Below, piece after piece: positions 17,899 to 27,300 of a stretch of 64,000 nucleotides of DNA. Numbering within the stretch: position 1 is the first letter of the stretch; every line of letters starts with the position of its first letter. The notes under the pieces were generated by a model. The model did no database searches. It was not told where the DNA came from and saw only the letters and a list, made by a program, of their open reading frames with translations. The position numbers and the translations under genes were made by a program. This stretch comes from Clostridiaceae bacterium. GTDB lineage: Bacteria > Bacillota > Clostridia > Acetivibrionales > DUMB01. The DNA lies in the NCBI GenBank assembly GCA_012840085.1, contig DUMB01000040.1, positions 62,001 to 126,000 of the forward strand, given 5' to 3'.

Positions 17899-19503
17899 TT
17901 ACGCCGTCAGATTAATAGTGCTGGTACCCCAATTCAAATAAGCACTGCCGGTCTCTGTCTGAATAAATCCAGACGGATTTGCCGCAGCAACAGGAATGTT
18001 CTGAATCTTCACATTCAAATTCCGTCTTCCTTCCTTTTCATCAGAATAATACCCTTTCTCATTTCCGGAATCCTGACGAACAGAAACGCTGAAACTTTGC
18101 ACATTTAACCCTTGGCTTTCCAGATTTTCTTTTAGCAAATGCATATTTGCTTCCAATATCTGCTTTACTTGATCATTTTCTGCGACAAATTTCGCAATTA
18201 CTATACCATTTTCTGTAACAACCTTTAGTGAAAGTTTGCCAAGACTTTCAGGCTTGAGGCTTAGAATCATCTCCGACTTATCACCGTCAAGAATAACCTT
18301 TGCCTTATCAACAACCTGCCTGATTATTTCGTTACCTGATTTGACGTTTTCTACAGAGGGCTTAAGCGTTTCGTTCACTGCCTTTTCAGCATTGCTGTTA
18401 TAGAAGGCAGCATCAGGCTGAATATTTACACCAGCATTATTATCTCCGGTCTCTGATACTGTAATCAATTGCTCATCTCTGTCTGAAAGTGCATTTACCT
18501 CAATTGATTCAGCATTTTCAACTTCTGCCCCGATATATAGTTCTGAACTTTCCTCCTGAGCTTGAGAATACTCATCATTGGCATTGTTTTCAGGCGAATA
18601 AGCATTAATGTCCTTTTGAAGTTCCATGTAATTGTTATCAGCCAAATCGCTTTCAGCTTTTTTTATAAGCGTTTCTCCATTTTCGTCTGCTTTAACTTCT
18701 CCTTGGCTTTCTTCTGAAGAAGAGGATATTTCAGAGAGTTTTTCCCTGATCGCTTCAGCTAATTTATCCGTAACTTTTCCCGAAATTCTTTCAACTTCCA
18801 GGCTGCCCTGAATATTCAAGCCTTTTTTTACCTCTTCTACTGACATTCCCAGCATGCTTTGAAATTCGCCAATGCCGGCATTGCGTTCGATTATAGCTGC
18901 AATTATTTGCTGCAACTCTTGTTTCAATTGGTTATCAAGGCCTAAAAAAGCTGCAAGTTTCTCTGATATCATAGAGACATTCGCACCGTCGCTTAAATCA
19001 TTTATATTTATCCCTGCGGCATTTAGTATCATTTTCAATTGTGCTGAATCAAGTCCAACAATTGCAGCAATATCTTCAATATTTTTCTCAGCACTGATTT
19101 CTTTATTTTTGTCTGCCGCACCAGCTCTTTTGGCTTCAGGTGCTTTTTTGCCGTCGTTTGATACCGCCATCCCGGCTTTGTCATCTACAGCACAGTCATT
19201 TTCAGGCCTGTTTAAAATACCCCTCTCTTTTTCATTTCTAACAAAGCTTTCTTTTTGCGCAGCCTCAGATTGTGGAGTATCAAATCTTTTGCGTGTGTCG
19301 TTGTTTATTGCTCTTACGGAGTTTTTCCTCTCCAAAACACCATAAGGGCGGTTACTGTTTTGATGACTGAACATATTCATTATCTGCGCAAATTCACTAT
19401 TGCTGTTGTTAGAGCTATTTCTTGTTTTTGCTGATTCACCTGCGGTAGCATTGCTGTCAGAGACCATATTGAACAGGCTCATTACGTAATTCTGTGCTAT
19501 CAC
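17899..19503 (-). CDS. fliK: Flagellar hook-length control protein FliK
   Basis: The 534-residue protein has a long, low-conservation, Glu/Asn/Ser-rich N-terminal and middle region. The FliK C-terminal domain (about 395-490) includes [15 protein letters not shown] and [15 protein letters not shown]. It measures hook length and signals FlhB to switch substrates. The GTG at 19503 is preferred, with GAGGAGGTGA just upstream; the listed longer frame starts inside the ribosome site. It lies between the motE-like gene and flgD, the usual place. Confidence 0.9.
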   Translation of the reverse strand: MIAQNYVMSLFNMVSDSNATAGESAKTRNSSNNSNSEFAQIMNMFSHQNSNRPYGVLERKNSVRAINNDTRKRFDTPQSEAAQKESFVRNEKERGILNRPENDCAVDDKAGMAVSNDGKKAPEAKRAGAADKNKEISAEKNIEDIAAIVGLDSAQLKMILNAAGININDLSDGANVSMISEKLAAFLGLDNQLKQELQQIIAAIIERNAGIGEFQSMLGMSVEEVKKGLNIQGSLEVERISGKVTDKLAEAIREKLSEISSSSEESQGEVKADENGETLIKKAESDLADNNYMELQKDINAYSPENNANDEYSQAQEESSELYIGAEVENAESIEVNALSDRDEQLITVSETGDNNAGVNIQPDAAFYNSNAEKAVNETLKPSVENVKSGNEIIRQVVDKAKVILDGDKSEMILSLKPESLGKLSLKVVTENGIVIAKFVAENDQVKQILEANMHLLKENLESQGLNVQSFSVSVRQDSGNEKGYYSDEKEGRRNLNVKIQNIPVAAANPSGFIQTETGSAYLNWGTSTINLTA

Positions 19504-19560
19504 TTTTTCACCTCCTCTCAATGATCTATAGGTTTATTTGCATAAACGGAGCAGATAATT

Positions 19561-20403
19561 TTACTCCGAATCTGCCGTTTCATTTTCTTCTTTCGCCGCA
19601 ATGTAAAGCTTTGAAAGTTCCTCAGATACTTTCGAAGCATACTCCGGATTCATTGCAGCAAGCACTTGAGCACAGACATCTCTTTTCATATTTTTCATAA
19701 TGTCAACTACCAGATTCAGCTTTGAATCTCCCATCTGCTCAAATATTTTAGCTGCAGATTTAGGTTCCATATTTTCATATATCTTAACAAAGTTTTTTAC
19801 TTCATCATCAATCTTCTTATCTTTTAAAATTTCAATATAAAGTTTTTCTGCATTTGACTTGTCCATACCTTTGTAAAATTCAATGAAACCTGAACTGTCT
19901 TTATTGGCAACTTCCTGCTGAAACTTATATTTTGCTTCTTCCAGTTCTTGCAGCTCTTTATCCGCCTCGGCAATCTTATTTTTTAATTCTTCCTCTAAAG
20001 CCTGGTACTCTGATATCTTTTTATCTCTTTCAGCTATTTGGTTTTGCATTTCATCAATTCTTTTCTGAGCTTCTGCAAGCTGATCCTTCAACTCATCCCG
20101 AAGCTTCCGCAATTCCTGATATTTTTTTCTTACCTGCTCATCTGACATGTACTTTGGATCCTCAGGATCTTCCACTTCAGGAAGAGCATTTTTCAAAACC
20201 GGTATTGTACTGATCTGTTCACGGTACCTTTCAGCAAATCCATTAATGTTTTTGCTGATTATAAAATAGAATACCCCTCCGAATATCAAAACAATAATGA
20301 GAATGCTGACAAGAACTGCTGACAGTCCAAATAAAAAGGAATTTTTTTTGTTTCTTTTTTCGGTAGTATTTTGTAAGTTTGAATTTTTATTTTGTGTATT
20401 CAT
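19561..20403 (-). CDS. MotE-like flagellar chaperone / MgtE-N domain protein
   Basis: The 280-residue protein has a basic tail, one membrane helix (about 26-50) and a long coiled coil (about 88-165). A helical repeat domain (about 170-265) contains YENMEPKSAAKIFEQM, like the MgtE intracellular N domain. Proteins of this build lie between fliJ and fliK in Firmicutes and correspond to YlxF/MotE, proposed to assist MotB or hook assembly. The architecture is clear; the function is inferred from family and position. Confidence 0.8.
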   Translation of the reverse strand: MNTQNKNSNLQNTTEKRNKKNSFLFGLSAVLVSILIIVLIFGGVFYFIISKNINGFAERYREQISTIPVLKNALPEVEDPEDPKYMSDEQVRKKYQELRKLRDELKDQLAEAQKRIDEMQNQIAERDKKISEYQALEEELKNKIAEADKELQELEEAKYKFQQEVANKDSSGFIEFYKGMDKSNAEKLYIEILKDKKIDDEVKNFVKIYENMEPKSAAKIFEQMGDSKLNLVVDIMKNMKRDVCAQVLAAMNPEYASKVSEELSKLYIAAKEENETADSE

Positions 20404-20416
20404 TTCTATACCCCTG

Positions 20417-20857
20417 CTAATTTGTACTATGCTTAAAACTTATAATCTCATCAATTATTTTCTGCTCTTCTTTAAGTTCCTGCTTTAAGAACAGGTTATA
20501 TTCCTTCTCTTTCAGCTTGTCCATAATTTTTCTTTCCTTAACAGCTTCCAATAATTCCTCTCTTTTTTTATCGACAATATTCGAAGCTTTGTTAACATTT
20601 TCCTTTTGAACTTCAATTTTTTGTCCGAGCAGAGATATATAACTGTTTATTTGCCTTAGTGTACTTACTTTAGCTTTATTTTTTAATTCATTGCCAAAGG
20701 CATTAATATTCTTTTCCTTTTCATCCTTGATGTTCTCAAGCACTTTTTTTTCATATTCAAGTTTTTGCACTGCGCTTCCAAACTCATTTTTCTTGTTGTC
20801 TTCCATTTGAATTTTTAAATCCAGCACAGACTGTAGCTTGAAATTGAATTTTGCCAT
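20417..20857 (-). CDS. fliJ: Flagellar export chaperone FliJ
   Basis: This 146-residue protein is almost entirely coiled coil, rich in Lys and Glu, and begins MAKFNFKLQSVLDLK, close to the usual FliJ start FxLQxVLxxR/K. FliJ acts as the stalk joining the FliI ATPase ring to FlhA. It follows fliI by 12 bases, and GGAGG precedes the ATG. Confidence 0.9.
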   Translation of the reverse strand: MAKFNFKLQSVLDLKIQMEDNKKNEFGSAVQKLEYEKKVLENIKDEKEKNINAFGNELKNKAKVSTLRQINSYISLLGQKIEVQKENVNKASNIVDKKREELLEAVKERKIMDKLKEKEYNLFLKQELKEEQKIIDEIISFKHSTN

Positions 20858-20869
20858 TGCAGCCCTCCG

Positions 20870-22189
20870 CTAAACAAGGATGTTGTTCATTTGTCCAAGA
20901 ACTTCATCAAAAGAAAACTTGTCATAAATGCCCTGTTGTACAAAATCCAATATGTTGTCAATAACATCAATTGCATAATCTATATTCTTATTGCTACCTC
21001 TGACATATGCACCAATGTTTATAAGATCTTCAGCATCCTTGTACACAGCCATCACTTTTTTTATTTCCGCTGCCAACTTTTTATGTTCAGAGCTGACTAC
21101 ATCACCCATAACCCTGCTTATGCTTGCAAGAACATCCACAGCAGGATATTGATTTCTATTGGCCAGTGATCTTGACAATACAATATGACCATCCAGTATA
21201 CCTCTTGCCGTGTCAGTTATAGGTTCTGTCAAATCATCTCCGTCAACAAGCACAGTGTAAAGTCCTGTTATCGAACCTTTTTCCGAATTCCCTGCACGTT
21301 CAAGAAGCTTTGGCATTATACCAAATACAGATGGTGTGTATCCCTTTGAAACCGGCGGCTCACCAATGGAAAGCCCAATTTCTCTTTGCGCCATGGAAAA
21401 ACGCGTCAGTGAGTCCATCAGCAGAAGTACATCCTTGCCCTGGTCCCTGAAATATTCAGCAATTGCCGTTGCAACGAGAGCACCTTTCAGTCTCACAAGG
21501 GCTGGCTGGTCTGACGTTGCAACAACCAATACCGAACGCTTGAGTCCTTCCTCTTGCAGGTCTTTCTCGATAAACTCCCTGACTTCCCTGCCTCTCTCGC
21601 CTATAAGTGCAATGACATTTATCTCTGCTTTTGTATTTCTTGCAATCATACCCAGAAGTGTACTTTTTCCTACACCACTTCCTGCAAATATTCCAATTCT
21701 CTGACCTTTCCCTACTGTAAGAAGTCCGTCTATAACTTTAACTCCAAGGGGCAAAGGTTCAGAAATCCTCTTTCTGAATAAAGGATGAGGTGGAGTATTA
21801 TTGACCGGATAAAATATATCAGAATCGATGGAGCCCTTGCCGTCTATTGGGTTTCCAAGACCGTCAAGAACCCTGCCTATTAAGCAATTTCCTACTTTGA
21901 CTTTTAAAGAACTGCCAGTTGAAACAACAATACTGCCCGGTCCAACTCCCCCCATGTCACCAAGAGGCATAAGAAGGACTTTATTATCTTTAAAACCTAC
22001 TACCTCAGCCTCTATACCTTTTTTATCGCGCGTAGAAATAATTCTGCACAATTCTCCGATATTTGCCTCGGGACCATCAGACTCAATAGTAAGTCCTACA
22101 ACTTTTGATACTTTTCCGCTGTACTCTATAAAATCAGAACTATGAAGCAGTTTTCTATACTTTTCAAAATCAATGACTGTCAACGCCAC
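20870..22189 (-). CDS. fliI: Flagellum-specific ATPase FliI
   Basis: The 439-residue F1-beta-like ATPase has a P loop GSGVGKSTLLG near residue 170, IGERGREVREF, the Walker B LLLMDSLTRFSMAQRE, and the conserved EPPVSKGYTPSVF segment. It energises and unfolds substrates at the export gate together with FliH and FliJ. The start is GTG at 22189, or possibly TTG two codons later; the ribosome site is weak, so coupling to fliH (3-base gap) is likely. Confidence 0.96.
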   Translation of the reverse strand: MALTVIDFEKYRKLLHSSDFIEYSGKVSKVVGLTIESDGPEANIGELCRIISTRDKKGIEAEVVGFKDNKVLLMPLGDMGGVGPGSIVVSTGSSLKVKVGNCLIGRVLDGLGNPIDGKGSIDSDIFYPVNNTPPHPLFRKRISEPLPLGVKVIDGLLTVGKGQRIGIFAGSGVGKSTLLGMIARNTKAEINVIALIGERGREVREFIEKDLQEEGLKRSVLVVATSDQPALVRLKGALVATAIAEYFRDQGKDVLLLMDSLTRFSMAQREIGLSIGEPPVSKGYTPSVFGIMPKLLERAGNSEKGSITGLYTVLVDGDDLTEPITDTARGILDGHIVLSRSLANRNQYPAVDVLASISRVMGDVVSSEHKKLAAEIKKVMAVYKDAEDLINIGAYVRGSNKNIDYAIDVIDNILDFVQQGIYDKFSFDEVLGQMNNILV

Positions 22190-22192
22190 CAG

Positions 22193-22948
22193 CTACCTTC
22201 CCACAGCCTGCATAAACAATTCTTCAATTTTAGTGATTTTTGTATCTGCTCCTGCATCAACATTTCCAAAGGGTGTCTCTATAATACATGAACCAGGCTT
22301 CATTGAAGGATCTTCCCTGACATCAAAATCGTCAATTCCTTCAACTGTAGATAAAATCTCATTCTTGTTTTCTATTACATAGTCATAATCTTCCGAAGAT
22401 ACTTTCAGTATCATTTTTTCTTTATTTGTACACCTGACAAAGGCCTCTCTGACAAGATTTAATACAACATTCCTGTTAGTCTTGATTTCATTGCCTATTA
22501 CTTTTTTTGTAATGTCAAGAACAATCTCAACAATATCTGATTCCAAACTCTCAAGAGTTTGCTGATATTCGCGCAGAGAATCTTCTTTTTGCTTCTGAAC
22601 TTCTTCAATTAAATCCTCATATTGTTTTTTGCCTTCAGCATAGCCTTTTTCATAACCTTTTTTACGTGCTTCTTCCAGCACTGCATTTTTCTTTCTTTCA
22701 GAATCCCTGTGCGCTTGTTCAATTATTCTTTCAGCTTCAAGCTCAGCTTCGCGTATTATCGCATCAGCCTGTTCCTGCTTCATCCTAAGATATTTCTCAG
22801 TACTTTCTTCATTCATAAAGTCTGTTGCTTCTGAATCATCAGCAGATAGTGTTTCAGGGCATTCTGCAGTCTGAAAAATTACAGGAGCCTTTATGTGAAA
22901 AGGCACTCCAACATTAATCTGATAATTTTTATACACTCTGCTATACAA
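22193..22948 (-). CDS. fliH: Flagellar export regulator FliH
   Basis: The 251-residue protein has a charged coiled coil (about 48-130) that includes the KKGYEKGYAEGKKQYE Gly-repeat helix (GxxxG type) typical of FliH. The C-terminal domain resembles the vacuolar ATPase E subunit and ends IKPG-like MKPGSCIIETPFGNVDAG. It holds and restrains FliI. The TTG start overlaps the fliG stop by 8 bases, with GGAGG inside the end of fliG; a GTG four codons later is an alternative. Confidence 0.9.
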   Translation of the reverse strand: MYSRVYKNYQINVGVPFHIKAPVIFQTAECPETLSADDSEATDFMNEESTEKYLRMKQEQADAIIREAELEAERIIEQAHRDSERKKNAVLEEARKKGYEKGYAEGKKQYEDLIEEVQKQKEDSLREYQQTLESLESDIVEIVLDITKKVIGNEIKTNRNVVLNLVREAFVRCTNKEKMILKVSSEDYDYVIENKNEILSTVEGIDDFDVREDPSMKPGSCIIETPFGNVDAGADTKITKIEELFMQAVGR

Positions 22949-23963
22949 TTATTTCATCTCCTCCGCCTCTTGAAATTACAATTTCGCCGGCATCTTCAAG
23001 TTTTCTGATTACATTTACAATCTTCTGCTGTGCCTCCTCAACGTCCTTCAACCGTACAGGACCCATGTATTCTATATCCTCTTTAATCATTTCAGTCAGA
23101 CGCTTGGACATATTGGAGAATATAACCTTCTGAACTTCTTCAGTAGCTCCCTTAAGCGCAAGGGCAAGCTGATTATTGTCAATTTCTCTGAGAAATCTTT
23201 GAATTGAACGGTTGTCCAGAGTAAGGATATCCTCGAATACAAACATTCTTCTCTTAATTTCTTCTGCCAGGTCGGTATCTTCTATTTCGAGCGTTTCCAT
23301 AATATATTTCTCAGTACCTCTGTCAACACAATTAAGTATATCAACAATTGCCTGTACCCCACCTGCCGCAGTAAAGTCTTCTGTAACAAGAGTTGAAAGA
23401 TTCTTTTCAAGTATTCTCTCAACCTCTTTTATTACTTCCGGTGAAGTTCTGTCAATTATTGCAATTCTTCTTGCAACATCTGCCTGCTTGTCCTGAGGCA
23501 AAGCAGATAAAACCTGTGCAGCTTGCTGGGGCTTAATATATGACAATATTAAAGCAATTGTCTGTGGGTGTTCTTTCTGTATGAAGTTCAATAACTGTGT
23601 AGCATCTGTTTTTCTTACAAAATCAAAGGGCTTAACCTGCAGTGAAACAGTCAACTTATTTATTACTTCCAAAGCCTTCTCTTTTCCCAGCGCTTTTTCC
23701 AATATTTCCTTTGCGTACCCAATACCACCTTCAGCAATATAGTTTTGTGCAAGACAAATTTGATAGAATTCTTCTAGAACCTTTTCCTTTTCCTCTGGCG
23801 TAACAGTACGAATATTCGCTATTTCCAAAGTTAGTTGCTCGATTTCTTCTTCTTTCAGGTGTTTAAATATTTCTGCAGATCTTTCCGGTCCAAGAGAAAT
23901 TAACAACATTGCTGCCTTTTCTCTGCCTGTGTATTCAACTTTTGTTGCAGTCATACGAGGCAT
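22941..23963 (-). CDS. fliG: Flagellar motor switch protein FliG
   Basis: The 340-residue protein consists of the three FliG armadillo-like domains. The middle domain holds EHPQTIALILSYI (EHPQ motif). The C-terminal torque helix carries charged residues in DNRSIQRFLREIDNNQLALAL. FliG sits between the MS ring (FliF) and the C ring and meets the stator. The ATG follows AGGAG. Length is typical. Confidence 0.96.
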   Translation of the reverse strand: MPRMTATKVEYTGREKAAMLLISLGPERSAEIFKHLKEEEIEQLTLEIANIRTVTPEEKEKVLEEFYQICLAQNYIAEGGIGYAKEILEKALGKEKALEVINKLTVSLQVKPFDFVRKTDATQLLNFIQKEHPQTIALILSYIKPQQAAQVLSALPQDKQADVARRIAIIDRTSPEVIKEVERILEKNLSTLVTEDFTAAGGVQAIVDILNCVDRGTEKYIMETLEIEDTDLAEEIKRRMFVFEDILTLDNRSIQRFLREIDNNQLALALKGATEEVQKVIFSNMSKRLTEMIKEDIEYMGPVRLKDVEEAQQKIVNVIRKLEDAGEIVISRGGGDEIIV

Positions 23964-24017
23964 ATTATCAACTCCTAATTCCTATACTAGCTGTATCATT
24001 CGTTTGAACTATCCGTC

Positions 24018-25601
24018 TCATTCATCTGACAACCAGTTTCTCAGAAGCTGCGCAACGGCTTCAGGTTTTTGCCTTACAAATTTATCAATCTGTTTTTTGA
24101 TTTCTGATTTTTCTTCCAATTCTATTTCAGGAAGTTCTATTTCAGGCTGCTCAGGTTTAACATATACCGGTCCAGCCGCTGCCACAGGCAAAGGTTCAGG
24201 AAGTTGCACACTTTCCACACTTTTTCTTCCCCTAAGTGTAGCAATAAGAAGCGCAAGTATCAGTATGAGTAGAACTATTGGCACACCATAATTTGAAACA
24301 AATTCCTTTACAGCGTCTGCCGTAGTTTTTTCAACAACTTCAGGCGGAGCCAACTTTAATTTTGTAACTGAGATATTTTCAAGCGGTATTCCAGTTGCTG
24401 TACTAACAGCCAACCTTACCTGATTCATAAATTCATCATTCAGATTTGTATCATCTGTTACACGCTGACCATACCAGAATGAAAGCGCAAGAGTTGATTG
24501 TTCAGGAATCAGGCGTCCGGTAGCCTTCTCCTGTTCTGTTATGATTTCATCGTATGCATAATTCTTTACTTCATGAGATTTGTTATATGAAGAATTTTCA
24601 TTATTACCTAACTGATATGTTGGAGCATCAGCTGTACCGGGATTTGATTCAACTCCAGGCTCTCCGCTGACTGTACCGTTAATAAGTTCTTCCTTCAAAA
24701 TGTCGCTGTTTAATAAAGCCCCTCCATCCATATCTTCGGGGTTTTGAATTCTTTTTGCCTGTGTCTTCACTGTATCAAAATCAAGAAATGCATTAGCTAC
24801 TACTCTGACAGTATCAAAATTCTCAAACTGACCTGCACTGAAATATTCATAAACCTTGTTCTGAAGATGTTTTTCCATATCTCTTCTCATTTGTTCCTGA
24901 GTATTGGCAACATCTACTAAATTATCTTCAGACTCGGTATTAAGTATGTTTGAATTGTTATCCACTACCGTAACATCCTCGGGTTCAAGCCCATCAACAC
25001 TACGTGAAACGAGCATTACTATACCCTGTATCTGATTTGCGTTGAGTTTTTGATTTGGAGTTACTTTGACAATGGCTTTTGGTTTGGCAGGTTCCTGATC
25101 TCCCATAGTAAATATAGTCTTCTCAGGTATTGCTAGATTTACCTCAGCAGAATCTATATTATCATAAGATGATATCATTCTTTCAATTTCAGCCTTTTTC
25201 TGTTGCTGCCATATATGCTTTTTATCACTTTCAGTAGTACTTATACCTATCATGGAAACAGCATCTTCAAAGGTAAGTCCTGATTTGGGATAACCGCTCT
25301 CAGCAATAGCAATACGAGCCCTAGCATTATCATCTTTATTAACAATAATACTATTTCCATCTTCACCTAGCTCATTCCATATATTAGCATCATCTAATAC
25401 TTTCTTTATTTCGCCTATCTGTTTTGTATCGTTACTGCTCAAAAGCGTAACATAAGTAGGTCTTGTCAGTAGAATAATACCAATTATAACGGACACAAAA
25501 ACTATAGCAGATGTTACAAAGAGTCTTATTTTTTGTGACTTATTAAGGTTTTTCCAAAAATCTGCCACCTGCTGCTTTAATTTTTGTAGTAAACCGGGCA
25601 A
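24018..25601 (-). CDS. fliF: Flagellar MS-ring protein FliF
   Basis: The protein has membrane helices near residues 26-48 and 431-452. Ring-building motifs lie between them (YVTLLSSND, then EIERMISSYDNIDSAEVNLAIPE), and a short cytoplasmic tail binds FliG. I start it at TTG 25601 (527 residues): AAGGTGGTGA stands 5-7 bases upstream and the resulting MPGLLQKLKQQ resembles other FliF starts. The open frame extends 37 codons further, including one ATG, without a ribosome site. FliF is the platform on which the rest of the basal body assembles. Confidence 0.94.
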   Translation of the reverse strand: MPGLLQKLKQQVADFWKNLNKSQKIRLFVTSAIVFVSVIIGIILLTRPTYVTLLSSNDTKQIGEIKKVLDDANIWNELGEDGNSIIVNKDDNARARIAIAESGYPKSGLTFEDAVSMIGISTTESDKKHIWQQQKKAEIERMISSYDNIDSAEVNLAIPEKTIFTMGDQEPAKPKAIVKVTPNQKLNANQIQGIVMLVSRSVDGLEPEDVTVVDNNSNILNTESEDNLVDVANTQEQMRRDMEKHLQNKVYEYFSAGQFENFDTVRVVANAFLDFDTVKTQAKRIQNPEDMDGGALLNSDILKEELINGTVSGEPGVESNPGTADAPTYQLGNNENSSYNKSHEVKNYAYDEIITEQEKATGRLIPEQSTLALSFWYGQRVTDDTNLNDEFMNQVRLAVSTATGIPLENISVTKLKLAPPEVVEKTTADAVKEFVSNYGVPIVLLILILALLIATLRGRKSVESVQLPEPLPVAAAGPVYVKPEQPEIELPEIELEEKSEIKKQIDKFVRQKPEAVAQLLRNWLSDE

Positions 25602-25734
25602 TTTGTTCACCACCTTATTCCAGGTATTCATCTTTTGTATTAAAATGTATAAAAATATGCATAAAATTATATGACAAAAATATCTACACCATAACCAATT
25701 GAGGTTAGGCAAGATAATTTAAACTAATAAAGAA

Positions 25735-26034
25735 TTACAACTGCATTCTCATAATTTCATTATATGCATCCATTAACTTGTTTCTTATTTGTAATGTAAG
25801 TTGAAGTGCTATATCAGCTTTTTCCACTGCAATTAACACTTGATGAATATTGTCTGTCTTTCCTGCAGCAAAATCTTCTGAAAGTTGGTCTGATTGAATT
25901 ATTAGATCATTTGCTTTATCAAGTTCATTTTTTAAGAAATCTGAAAAAGTAATTTCACCATTTACGGATTTATTTCCGCTTAATCCGTAAACTCCACTCA
26001 TGGATGTATTTATTCCTGTAATGCTATTAATCAA
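25735..26034 (-). CDS. fliE: MS-ring/rod adaptor FliE
   Basis: The 99-residue protein ends with the strongly conserved FliE tail, VEKADIALQLTLQIRNKLMDAYNEIMRMQL (two halves of one helix pair). FliE is the first exported rod component and joins the MS ring to the rod. The start is TTG, set by GTGGTGG 5 bases upstream. The 96-base gap before it holds an 8-bp inverted repeat (GCATATAA/TTATATGC, 26087-26103). Confidence 0.93.
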   Translation of the reverse strand: MINSITGINTSMSGVYGLSGNKSVNGEITFSDFLKNELDKANDLIIQSDQLSEDFAAGKTDNIHQVLIAVEKADIALQLTLQIRNKLMDAYNEIMRMQL

Positions 26035-26130
26035 TGCTATCCACCACTTTTCTTTTTTATCTTATGTATAATGTATAATTATTCACGCATATAAGTTATA
26101 TGCTTTATTGAATACTTTTAATTTGCGTTT

Positions 26131-26574
26131 CTATTTTCCTATTTCAAGGGCTTTTAGAGCCATGCTTTTTGTAGCATTCATTACAGTTACGTTTGCTTCA
26201 TATGCTCTTGTAGCAGAAATCATGTTTACCATCTCAGTTACTAGATCCACATTAGGCATAAGTACATATCCTTCTTCATCCGCCTCTGGATTTCCCGGAT
26301 CATATACTCGTTTGAAAGGGGATTGATCTTCTACGACTCTTGCCACCCTTACTCCCTTTCCTACAAGCCTCTCCTGACTGCTTTCAGTCAGGTATTCTGA
26401 GAAAGGCTTATCTACGGATTTTTCTTCAAAAATTACAGCTTTTCTTCTGTATGGAGTTCCGTTTTCAGTTCTTGTAGTATTAATATTAGCAACATTCTGG
26501 GTGATTGTATCCATTCTGAATCTTTGGGCAGTCAAACCTGATGCACTAATATCTAAAGCACTGAAAAAACCCAT
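26131..26574 (-). CDS. flgC: Flagellar rod protein FlgC
   Basis: The 147-residue protein has the proximal-rod signature: FSALDISASGLTAQR then MDTITQNVANINTTRT near the N-terminus, and the C-terminal MVNMISATRAYEANVTVMNATKS helix region. FlgC polymerises with FlgB as the proximal rod. It begins 3 bases after the flgB stop, with GGGAGAAG overlapping the end of flgB. Confidence 0.95.
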   Translation of the reverse strand: MGFFSALDISASGLTAQRFRMDTITQNVANINTTRTENGTPYRRKAVIFEEKSVDKPFSEYLTESSQERLVGKGVRVARVVEDQSPFKRVYDPGNPEADEEGYVLMPNVDLVTEMVNMISATRAYEANVTVMNATKSMALKALEIGK

Positions 26575-26577
26575 AAA

Positions 26578-26955
26578 TTATCTTCTCCCTTCACTTATAA
26601 CTGATTTAAATCTATTGAAACCTGCATTTAAAGTCTGTACCAAAACATTATACTTAATTGAGTTTTTTGCAAGTGATGACATCTCAGAATCAATATCTAC
26701 ATTGTTTCCGTCGAGACGATTACTTAAATTGCTGTGATCTTCACTTACTTTGATGTCAATGTTATCAACATTGATTTTTTTCCTGTTTTTTGTATCCAGT
26801 GCTTCAGCAAGATGTTCTTCAAAAGAAACTGTCTTTCGCTTATATCCCGGAGTGTCAAAATTAGCAATATTTTGAGATATTACTTCTTCTCGAAGCCAAC
26901 ATGCATCAAGCGATTTTTCAAGCATTCTTGAGCTGCCATAAATTTTGTCTATCAC
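26578..26955 (-). CDS. flgB: Flagellar rod protein FlgB (first gene of the flagellar operon)
   Basis: The 125-residue protein starts MIDKIYGSSRMLEKSLD, with the rod motif EVISQNIANFDTPGYKR, and ends with a helix (NSIKYNVLVQTLN) as in other FlgB proteins. The start is GTG at 26955; the ribosome site is the G-rich GGGGGGT about 10 bases upstream. It opens the minus-strand run that continues without a clear terminator to the window edge. Confidence 0.95.
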   Translation of the reverse strand: MIDKIYGSSRMLEKSLDACWLREEVISQNIANFDTPGYKRKTVSFEEHLAEALDTKNRKKINVDNIDIKVSEDHSNLSNRLDGNNVDIDSEMSSLAKNSIKYNVLVQTLNAGFNRFKSVISEGRR

Positions 26956-27084
26956 TTCTCACATACCCCCCAGAAAATATTTTTCTCTAAGCAGAGCATT
27001 TTTTTCCTTAGTAAAACAGGCTTTTCAAGTATATTTATTAGCATATTATACAGTCCATACATAAAATCCCATTATAATACATAA

Positions 27085-27113
27085 ATATTAGCACATAATA
27101 TGTTAAAATACAA
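27085..27113 (-). promoter_or_regulatory. Candidate housekeeping promoter of the flagellar operon
   Basis: On the minus strand TTGTAT (-35) and TAATAT (-10) stand 17 bases apart, about 130 bases before flgB. Both boxes are near-consensus but the surrounding sequence is very AT-rich, so a chance match is possible. No sigma-28 type (GCCGATAA) box was seen. Confidence 0.35.
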
Positions 27114-27300
27114 CCATTTAATTAACATTTTATCGAAAATTGTCTGTAATTGGTGAAATAATCATGATTCTAGCTGTTAATTTTTTTATTTTTTTCATAA
27201 TTTTTTTCACAATTTTATGATATTTTAACAATTTACCTAGATGGTAAATATAAAAAAGCAACTCTCAAAATATAATTTTTAGGTGTTTTTTTAAAGTTAT

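Noticed and set aside
25602..25712. FliF with a 37-residue N-terminal extension
   Set aside because: The extension has no ribosome site, while a very good one precedes the TTG at 25601, which gives the usual FliF start.
26956..27200. c-di-GMP riboswitch in the flgB leader
   Set aside because: Known from some clostridia at this place, but none of its conserved cores could be found in the leader.
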